Source: a virus | IMG/VR virus record: IMGVR_UViG_3300006638_000029 | Location: 1-20,458 of that record | Length of the DNA stretch: 20,458 nucleotides | Reading direction: 5' to 3' (one strand) | In this document: piece after piece, positions 15,221-20,458 of the stretch | Numbering within the stretch: position 1 is the first letter of the stretch | How the letters are laid out: each line of letters begins with the position of its first letter | Program-made: the position numbers and the translations under genes | Notes under the pieces: model-generated | Seen by the model: only the letters and a program-made list of their open reading frames with translations | Databases searched by the model: none | Told to the model about the DNA's origin: nothing

Positions 15221-16690
15221 TCAAGCCGCAGTGGCGTCGGCCGTTGCACCGGGGTCGCTCGACGCTTGCGCCGCATTCGGGGGCGCGGCCGATCCAAAGG
15301 TCAGACCAAGCAATTCCTCCCGTGCCTTGTCAGCCGCAATCTCGGCGTCGACCTGCTCGGCGTCGTAGCCACGCTCGGCCAGCGCCTGCGTGCGGCTCTT
15401 GAGCCCGGCATCGATCTGTTCGATTTCGGCACGCGCATCCTTCAGAGGATCAACCCAATCCCACTTTGGCGGCAGCCAGCCGCAGGCCAGGTACTCACGA
15501 CGGCGTTGGTCGTAGTCCGGCAGATCAAGCGCGCCCGCGACCACCGCGGTGTCCATCCAGCGCGCCCAGACCTGGCGGCACAGCTGCCAGACGATTACGG
15601 CGTGCTGGTAGGCTTCGATGCGCCGGCGGAACTCCAGCAGCGCCAGGCGGGAGTTCGAGTAGTTTGCCTTGAGCATGTCGTTCGATAGATACGCATAAGG
15701 CACGCCAAGCGCGGCCGACACTTGCAGAAGCGTGCGGTACTGGAACGGCTCGTAAGTCTGCCCTGAATCCGCCGGTGCCGAGGTTTGCACCTCTTCGCCG
15801 GGCTCCAGCATGGTGATCTGGCCCGGCTGCAGGTCGAGCGTGCGCTCGTCGTTCTCGTCGCGACCCTCCGCCGCATCGAGCGGCTCGGCCGGCGCCGGCG
15901 TCGTGATAAAGAGCGCGTGCATCGCCGCGACCTTCTTCCGATCGAGCTCGGCATCGTCGTACTGGTCGAGCAGGAACAGCTTCACAATGCCGGCCGCGAA
16001 GCGCGAAATTCCACGCAGCTGACCGGCATCGACCGGGTCAATGACGTGCACAATCTCGGACGCCGGGATGCGCACGATGTCGCCGGCAAGGCCGGGGTCG
16101 GTCATGTCGCCTGGGTGTCGGCGCAGGAAATGGTAGGCTACGCGGCGCCCGATCGCATCGAATTCGATCCCCTGCCGGATGACGTTTCCGCCGGGCGAGA
16201 CTTCATTCCGGTTCAACGGCAGCATCTCCGAAGGCAGCATCTGCAGCTGCAGCGGGACCGTCAGCCCATCCTGCGGCCGGCGCGGCCGAAACCGGAAGAA
16301 CACCTCGCCGGCGATAAACACCTCGCGCGCGGCGCGGCGTTGCAACCCATAGAAATCCGTGAAGCCTTCGGCGTCGGCCTCGTCGGTCCAATCGAGCCAG
16401 AGTTTCTGCACCCTTGCCTTGAGTGCAGAATCCGCGATCAGCGACGACGGTTTGATACCGGCGCCGACCACGTTGCCGGCCCAGCTCTCGATGGCATTGG
16501 CGGCATAGCCGTTGTTGCGAACGAGCCAGCGGGCGCGGGCGGTAATATCGGGCCCTGCCGCCGCGATCAGCGTGTTGAGATGTGCCCGGCTCGGCTGGAA
16601 CCCTTTGAGCCGACGGTTCGCAAGCCCCGCTTCAAACCCACCGATGAACGCGCCGACGCGGCGTCGGAACTGCTTCATCGATGCAAGCAC
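15221..16690 (-). CDS. Portal protein, lambda gpB family
   Basis: 489 residues. The chosen GTG at 16690 lies four bases after the gpW stop, with AAAGGA about ten bases upstream; an ATG at 16678 is the alternative. Family features include RARWLVRNNGYAANAIESW near residue 53, AGNVVGAGIKPS near 71, a wing region with EVFFRFRPRRPQDG and MLPSEMLP, IPASEIVHVIDP followed by GQLRGISRF near 235, and the long clip/stem helix with ALGVPYAYLSNDML and NYSNSRLALLEFRRR near 345-375. The dodecameric portal occupies one capsid vertex, is the channel for DNA packaging and binds terminase and gpW. The C-terminus is a flexible Ala-rich tail (PGATADATAA). Confidence 0.93.
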   Translation of the reverse strand: MLASMKQFRRRVGAFIGGFEAGLANRRLKGFQPSRAHLNTLIAAAGPDITARARWLVRNNGYAANAIESWAGNVVGAGIKPSSLIADSALKARVQKLWLDWTDEADAEGFTDFYGLQRRAAREVFIAGEVFFRFRPRRPQDGLTVPLQLQMLPSEMLPLNRNEVSPGGNVIRQGIEFDAIGRRVAYHFLRRHPGDMTDPGLAGDIVRIPASEIVHVIDPVDAGQLRGISRFAAGIVKLFLLDQYDDAELDRKKVAAMHALFITTPAPAEPLDAAEGRDENDERTLDLQPGQITMLEPGEEVQTSAPADSGQTYEPFQYRTLLQVSAALGVPYAYLSNDMLKANYSNSRLALLEFRRRIEAYQHAVIVWQLCRQVWARWMDTAVVAGALDLPDYDQRRREYLACGWLPPKWDWVDPLKDARAEIEQIDAGLKSRTQALAERGYDAEQVDAEIAADKAREELLGLTFGSAAPPNAAQASSDPGATADATAA

Positions 16691-16694
16691 GAGG

Positions 16695-16907
16695 TCAGAG
16701 TCCTTTCGAAGCAGAAGTCAGGATCCGGCGGCGCCGACCCCCTTCACCGGCTGTGGCGATCCGACGTTCGAGATCGGTGATAGCGGCCGCCATCTCAGTG
16801 TCGGTGGCATAGGTAACGCGCCGGCCGTCGATCTCGACCGTGCGCACGCCGCGGAAACGCGCGGCGAGCAGCGCATCGCGCTGCGCGGTCATCTCTTCGA
16901 GGGTCAT
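16695..16907 (-). CDS. gpW-like head-tail joining protein
   Basis: 70 residues from ATG 16907, four bases from the terminase stop. The protein has an N-terminal helix (LEEMTAQRDALLAARFRG), a central beta hairpin (VRTVEIDGRRVTYAT) and a second helix (TEMAAAITDLERRIATA), followed by a basic tail. This helix-hairpin-helix layout and size are those of lambda gpW, which binds the portal after packaging so that gpFII and the tail can join. The order TerL-gpW-portal matches lambda A-W-B exactly. Confidence 0.9.
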   Translation of the reverse strand: MTLEEMTAQRDALLAARFRGVRTVEIDGRRVTYATDTEMAAAITDLERRIATAGEGGRRRRILTSASKGL

Positions 16908-16911
16908 GGGT

Positions 16912-18927
16912 TCAACTCATATAGCTCGACCGGAACACCCGGCGGCCATGGCGCTTCGGCCCGCGCCGGATCACGCCAGCAATGTTTTCAGCCGATGCTG
17001 CGGTCTCGACCGGCCGGACCACATCCTCTTCTGCCGAGACTCCGACCTGCTGCTCGAGGTTACGCCACATGGCCTCAGTCCACCGATCGGCGCCGGCGAT
17101 CCAGGCCGCGGCACGCGCATAGACACGGCAGTCGAGCGCCTCATTGCGTTCGCGCAACTTCTGCCATTCGAGCCGCTGAAACCCGCGCTTGGTCTTGATC
17201 GTCACCAACTGCTCGGCGACGAGCTGCTTGATCCATTCGGCATCGCTGCCGCGTGGTAAGTGCACATACCCCGCCGGGAACTTTGCACCCGCGGCGATTT
17301 CTTCGTCGGTCGGCGCCAACAGGCGAAGGTAGCGATAGGTTTCGCTCTTGAATGTTGCGACTGCAATCGTCCACAGGCGCGCGCCGCGGCGAAGTTTCTT
17401 GCCGCCTTCTGTAACGTCAACATGCGTCGGGCCCGCGACCGGCGCCGAACGGTTGAAGCCCTCAACGCCCTTGATCGGCGCGACCTGCGCGTGACCGGAC
17501 CGGCGCGCCCAGGCGTAGACCGCGGGCGATTCATAGCCGGTGTCGATTGCGAGCTTGGCAAGACCGAGCTCGGCGCCGTGAGCATGCGGCCAGGTTTGAT
17601 TCAACAATTGGCCGAGTGTGTTCCAGGTCTCGGCGTGCTCGGGTCCGCCTTCGACCACGATGTGATCGATCAGCCAGCTTTCTAGGCCTCTACCCCATGC
17701 CCAAACATCGACCTCGATGCGGTCCTTCTGCACGTCGGCGCCGGCGGTCAGAAACAGTCCGCCCCTCGGGACGGTGCCGATCTGCCAGGGTTCACGGCGC
17801 TCATAGAGCCGTTGCCAGTCCGGCGCCTCGCCGGTCTCAACCCACGTCAGGCCCAGCACGCCGTTCTTGAAGCTGCGCTTGGCCTCGTCGGTGGCCTGCG
17901 CCGCCTCCCACATCCGGGCGATATCGGCCCAGGAGAACCAGCCGACCGGCGAATAGAGTGCCGAGAGATGGAACCCGATCGTGCCAGAATCAGCGCCTTC
18001 CGCAGTGGCCCGCCACTCGCCGGCCTGGAGCATGGCGGTCTTGTGGTGCTCCTCAATCCGGCCATCGCAAGCCTCGCATATATAGTGTGTGGTCTCGGGC
18101 TTCCCCTTGTCCCAGCGCAACCGCTCGAACAAAAGCCACTGCATGTGCTCGCAATGCGGGCACGGCACGAAGTAACGGCGCTGGTCCGAGGCCTCGTACT
18201 CCCGCTCGATCCGCGAAATCCCCTGGATCGTCGGGGTCGACGCAAGGAACGCCTTGCTCCGCCACGAGAACGTGCGCGTGCGTGCTTCGGCCAGCGCAAC
18301 GGGATCGCCCTCCTCATCAGCCGAGGGCGGATAGGCATCGACCTCGTCGAGAAACAGGTAGCGCGCCGGCATCGAGCGCAATCCGACCGCGCTGTTGGCG
18401 CCGGTGATGATGAGCAACCCTGCCGGAAACTCCTTCGACAAAACCGTGTTGCCGGCGTCGCGGGCGCGGGAAGGTTTGACCCGCTCCCGCAATGCTGGGC
18501 TCTCCGCAATCAGCGGTTCGATGCGTTGCCGTGAAAACCGTTTGGCCAGCTCGACCGTCGGCTGTACCGCCAACATCGGTCCCGGGGCATGATGAATGAT
18601 GTAGCCAATCCAGTTATTGCCGGCCTCGGTGGCGCCGACCTGCGCCGCCTTCATGAACACGATCCGCCGCGCCGGATGCGAGGGCGACAGCGCATCCATG
18701 ATCGCGCGCATGTAAGGCGTGCGATCGGTGCGGTAGCGCCCAGGCTCCGCCGAAGCGCGCGGGCTCAAGTAGCGGTGAACATCCGCCCATTGCGAGACGG
18801 TGAGCAGCGGATCGGGCCTGAGCCCATCGCGCCAGCACTGCCACAACTCCTCACCGCCGTCGAAATCGGCCAGGTCATCTGAACTCTGACCGGACCTCGG
18901 TGAGTTCGGCGAGGTGAGCGCGGACAT
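16912..18927 (-). CDS. Terminase large subunit, GpA family
   Basis: 671 residues from ATG 18927, overlapping the small subunit gene by 53 bases. The ATPase is visible: a Walker A-like KAAQVGAT at 93-100 in the gpA variant form, Walker B YLFLDEVD at 190-197 (D194, E195) and the coupling motif STP at 230-232. A zinc-ribbon-like pair, CPHC at 256-259 and CEAC at 284-287, follows. The second half carries the RNase H-like nuclease with candidate acidic residues in TAGADVQKDRIEVDVWAW and LAIDTGYESPAVY. Lambda gpA-type terminases cut at cos and pump DNA into the procapsid, so cos-type packaging is expected. The C-terminus is basic (RRGPKRHGRRVFRSS), as needed for portal docking. Confidence 0.95.
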   Translation of the reverse strand: MSALTSPNSPRSGQSSDDLADFDGGEELWQCWRDGLRPDPLLTVSQWADVHRYLSPRASAEPGRYRTDRTPYMRAIMDALSPSHPARRIVFMKAAQVGATEAGNNWIGYIIHHAPGPMLAVQPTVELAKRFSRQRIEPLIAESPALRERVKPSRARDAGNTVLSKEFPAGLLIITGANSAVGLRSMPARYLFLDEVDAYPPSADEEGDPVALAEARTRTFSWRSKAFLASTPTIQGISRIEREYEASDQRRYFVPCPHCEHMQWLLFERLRWDKGKPETTHYICEACDGRIEEHHKTAMLQAGEWRATAEGADSGTIGFHLSALYSPVGWFSWADIARMWEAAQATDEAKRSFKNGVLGLTWVETGEAPDWQRLYERREPWQIGTVPRGGLFLTAGADVQKDRIEVDVWAWGRGLESWLIDHIVVEGGPEHAETWNTLGQLLNQTWPHAHGAELGLAKLAIDTGYESPAVYAWARRSGHAQVAPIKGVEGFNRSAPVAGPTHVDVTEGGKKLRRGARLWTIAVATFKSETYRYLRLLAPTDEEIAAGAKFPAGYVHLPRGSDAEWIKQLVAEQLVTIKTKRGFQRLEWQKLRERNEALDCRVYARAAAWIAGADRWTEAMWRNLEQQVGVSAEEDVVRPVETAASAENIAGVIRRGPKRHGRRVFRSSYMS

Positions 18928-19420
18928 GCATCTCCAGAATCTTTTGCATCGGATGCGCCTCCACGCCGAGCTCGGCTGCCATCAGTGCTGCGACCCGCGC
19001 TGGCCAGTTGACCCAGGTGTCGCGCTCCTCGCGCGCAAGCCGGAACACCAGCGCGGTGGCGCGGGCGCGATCGACGAGCTCGCCCTTCATGCGTTGCAGA
19101 CGTAGCCGCGCAAGATGCGCCTTGGCGATCTCGTGCGCGGTGCGCGCCTGCACGAAGGTGACATTGCCTCCTGCTGGGAGGCCTTGTTCTTTCAGCGTCT
19201 CGCGCACCGAGCCAACGGCCGCTTCTGCGACCGGCCGGAGTTTCTCCGCAACCGGCTTGCGACGACCCGGATCGCTCGAGCGCTCCCAGGACGCATTGGC
19301 CTTGGCTGCATCAACGGTGCCGTCTGGCTCCAATATCACGCGGCCTTGCTTGATCGCGCGCAGAACTGCGACGTGGCTTACCCCACGCTGCCGCGCATAG
19401 GCGCGGATTGATAATCCCAT
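18875..19420 (-). CDS. Terminase small subunit (Nu1-like)
   Basis: 181 residues from ATG 19420, the first gene of the leftward late operon. The N-terminus (LSIRAYARQRGVSHVAVLRAI) is a winged helix-turn-helix of the type used by lambda Nu1 to bind cos-side sites, followed by a KQGRVILEPDGTVD wing. The middle is helical and charged and includes TAHEIAKAHLARLRLQRMKGELVDR, a dimerisation-type helix also seen in phage terminase small subunits. The C-terminus (MQKILEMHVRAHLAELTEV) probably contacts the large subunit, whose gene begins inside this one. The ribosome site is weak. Confidence 0.87.
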   Translation of the reverse strand: MGLSIRAYARQRGVSHVAVLRAIKQGRVILEPDGTVDAAKANASWERSSDPGRRKPVAEKLRPVAEAAVGSVRETLKEQGLPAGGNVTFVQARTAHEIAKAHLARLRLQRMKGELVDRARATALVFRLAREERDTWVNWPARVAALMAAELGVEAHPMQKILEMHVRAHLAELTEVRSEFR

Positions 19421-19440
19421 GATTGTTCTCGCGCAAACAA

Positions 19441-19477
19441 AGCAATCAAATTGCTCGTAATCGACTTGGCTGTCGAT
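19441..19477. promoter_or_regulatory. Two adjacent inverted repeats in the divergent terS upstream region
   Basis: The 99-base region between the divergent terS and small plus-strand genes contains two perfect inverted repeats in a row: AGCAAT-caa-ATTGCT at 19441-19455 and ATCGAC-ttggct-GTCGAT at 19460-19477. A further partial copy of AATCGA follows near 19480. The position fits an operator for a repressor or activator of the late operon, or sites bound by the small terminase near cos. No convincing -10/-35 pair was assigned. The repeats are seen directly; their role is inferred. Confidence 0.4.
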
Positions 19478-19519
19478 GCAATCGAAGCATTCATGGCGTC
19501 ACCACCGCAGGAGACCGCC

Positions 19520-19741
19520 ATGCGCAACCGCCCCGACAACCGCACCGCCCTCGACGCCTTCATCGCCAACAAGGCCGAGATCGACACGATGCTTAATCGC
19601 CTCCAAGCGCTGAGCGACGAGCACTTTGGATACAGCCCCGACGACATCAACTGGGGCCACGTCGGCACCCTCACGCACTACGCCGAGCTGCTCAAGCGCA
19701 TCACCGACGCGGCCTTCAAGGAAGGCGAACACGCCGCATAG
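19520..19741 (+). CDS. Small conserved-looking hypothetical protein
   Basis: 73 residues on the plus strand. ATG 19520 is chosen because AGGAG lies six bases before it (19509-19513); longer readings from 19451 or 19493 lack such a site. The protein is acidic and mostly helical: an N-terminal MRNRPDNRTALDAFIANKAE, then IDTMLNRLQALSDEHFG, a loop with PDDINWGHVGTLTHY and a final helix AELLKRITDAAFKEGEHA. No domain is recognised. The well-defined helices and hydrophobic spacing argue that it is a true gene. It diverges from the packaging genes and precedes the DUF3489-type gene in the same direction, so the pair could be transcribed together. No role can be assigned. Confidence 0.7.
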   Translation: MRNRPDNRTALDAFIANKAEIDTMLNRLQALSDEHFGYSPDDINWGHVGTLTHYAELLKRITDAAFKEGEHAA

Positions 19742-19761
19742 CCGGCCGCGCTCTAAACCTC

Positions 19762-19788
19762 GCCCCGCGCGGTCACGGCCGCCGGGGC
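19762..19788 (+). other. GC-rich hairpin between two plus-strand genes
   Basis: Within the 110-base gap, GCCCCG (19762-19767) can pair with CGGGGC (19783-19788), extended inward by GCGG and CCGC with a small bulge. A run of T does not follow (TTGGGGCAG), so it is not a typical Rho-independent terminator. It could be an attenuator, a processing site or simply GC-rich spacer. The rest of the gap holds only the ribosome site of the next gene. Confidence 0.25.
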
Positions 19789-19851
19789 TTGGGGCAGTAG
19801 CAGGGCCGCGATGGTGTTGGCCCAAGCAAGCTACCCAAGGGAGTTCAGTCC

Positions 19852-20430
19852 ATGCCGCAACTTTCCGATTCTCAACTCGTCGTTCTGACCGCCGCTTGCC
19901 AGCGCCCTGACCGCTGCGTGTTTCCGGTCACCGCGAAACTCAAGGGCAATGCCGCTGGCAATGTGCTCAAGAGCCTGCTGAAGAAGAAACTCATCAAGGA
20001 GGTTCGCGCCAAGCGTGACGACACGGTTTGGCGTCACGACGAGAAGCGCGGGCGGATGACGCTCGTTGCCACCAAAGCCGCATTCGCCGCACTGGGCATT
20101 GACGAACGCGAGGAGGAACTGGAAGCGGAGCCTGATGAGGCTGCTACGCCATCAACCGAAGTTGAGGCTGAACCGAACCAACGCCCAAATGCATCCAAAA
20201 CAAAGAAGCCAAAGCCTCGCCGCAGCCGCGACGACAGCAAGCAGGCGCAACTCATCGTGATGCTGAAGCGGACCAAAGGCGCGAGCATCGAGGAGATCGT
20301 TGCCGCCTTCGGCTGGCAAGCCCACACCGTGCGCGGCGCCATTGCCGGTGCACTCAAGAAGAAACTCGGCCTGGATATCACCTCGGAGAAGGACGAGAAA
20401 CGCGGGCGAGTTTACAAAATCGCCGGTTAG
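19852..20430 (+). CDS. DUF3489-type protein with two winged-helix-like halves
   Basis: 192 residues from ATG 19852, with AAGGGAG about eight bases upstream. The C-terminal part (from about residue 130: SKQAQLIVMLKRTKGASIEE, then IVAAFGWQAHTVRGAIAGAL, then KKKLGLDITSEKDEKRGRVY) is the DUF3489 pattern, a likely winged-helix DNA-binding fold. The N-terminal half has a related layout: LLKKKL at 42-47 and DEKRGR at 63-68, echoed by ALKKKL at 167-172 and DEKRGR at 181-186. An acidic then basic, low-complexity linker (about 88-128) joins the halves. In Hyphomicrobiales such genes often sit beside DUF2924 and serine recombinase genes on mobile elements, and those might follow beyond the right edge; this is recollection, not seen here. 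A regulatory or recombination-accessory DNA-binding role is likely. Confidence 0.82.
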   Translation: MPQLSDSQLVVLTAACQRPDRCVFPVTAKLKGNAAGNVLKSLLKKKLIKEVRAKRDDTVWRHDEKRGRMTLVATKAAFAALGIDEREEELEAEPDEAATPSTEVEAEPNQRPNASKTKKPKPRRSRDDSKQAQLIVMLKRTKGASIEEIVAAFGWQAHTVRGAIAGALKKKLGLDITSEKDEKRGRVYKIAG

Positions 20431-20458
20431 GACGCTCCGAAAGACTGGCCGGTGGCAG

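Noticed and set aside
15196-15297. N-terminal extension of the S49 protease
   Set aside because: The added 34 residues are strongly basic, overlap the portal gene and precede the typical MIDLPHVA start.
19762-19788. Rho-independent terminator after the 73-residue gene
   Set aside because: The hairpin is good but no T-run follows; kept only as a low-confidence hairpin.

Overview
The window is about 20.5 kb of GC-rich DNA (low 60s percent GC by eye). Nearly all of it is the packaging, head and tail cluster of a lambda-like siphovirus, most likely an integrated prophage. Protein sequences, codon choice and the DUF3489-type protein at the right end suggest an alphaproteobacterial host of the Hyphomicrobiales (Bradyrhizobium/Rhodopseudomonas-like). 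That host call is inferred from family resemblance; no ribosomal or housekeeping gene is present to fix it. No tRNA, rRNA, CRISPR array, insertion sequence or integrase was seen.

Layout, read in the direction of transcription (minus strand, right to left). Packaging and head: terminase small subunit (18875-19420), GpA-type large terminase (16912-18927), gpW joining protein (16695-16907), gpB-type portal (15221-16690), S49 head protease with an apparent nested in-frame scaffold (13867-15195, inner start 14307), gpD-like decoration protein (13456-13845), gpE-like major capsid protein (12353-13375), FII-like joining protein (12024-12344), U/Z-like tail terminator (11581-12024). Tail: tail tube protein (11033-11557), pre-tape-measure chaperone (9974-10396) with a second chaperone reading frame in the -1 phase (to 9789), a DUF6441-like protein (9134-9784) and the tape measure (6370-9132). 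Tail tip and receptor binding: six genes from 6368 to the left edge. They include a likely hub protein (4009-5943) and a large, edge-truncated protein (1-2051) that combines a seven-bladed-propeller-like Asp-box region with two discoidin-like domains. Genes abut or overlap by a few bases almost throughout, as expected for one late operon.

Two regions break the pattern. A plus-strand ChaC-like gamma-glutamylcyclotransferase gene (10477-11004), with clearly lower GC, sits between the tail tube and chaperone genes and looks like a phage moron. Right of the small terminase gene, transcription diverges: a roughly 100-base intergenic region with two adjacent inverted repeats separates terS from two plus-strand genes, a 73-residue hypothetical and a DUF3489-type protein with two related winged-helix-like halves.

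How the parts work together: TerS/TerL cut and package DNA through the portal. The S49 protease and its scaffold domain assemble and mature a gpE/gpD shell. gpW, FII-like and U/Z-like proteins close the head-tail joint. The tube protein polymerises around the tape measure with help from the G/GT-type chaperones. The left-hand genes build the tip and adhesin. The most notable signals are the inserted ChaC gene, the probable G/GT-like -1 frameshift in a gene without a usable start codon, the nested scaffold start, and the propeller-plus-discoidin adhesin.
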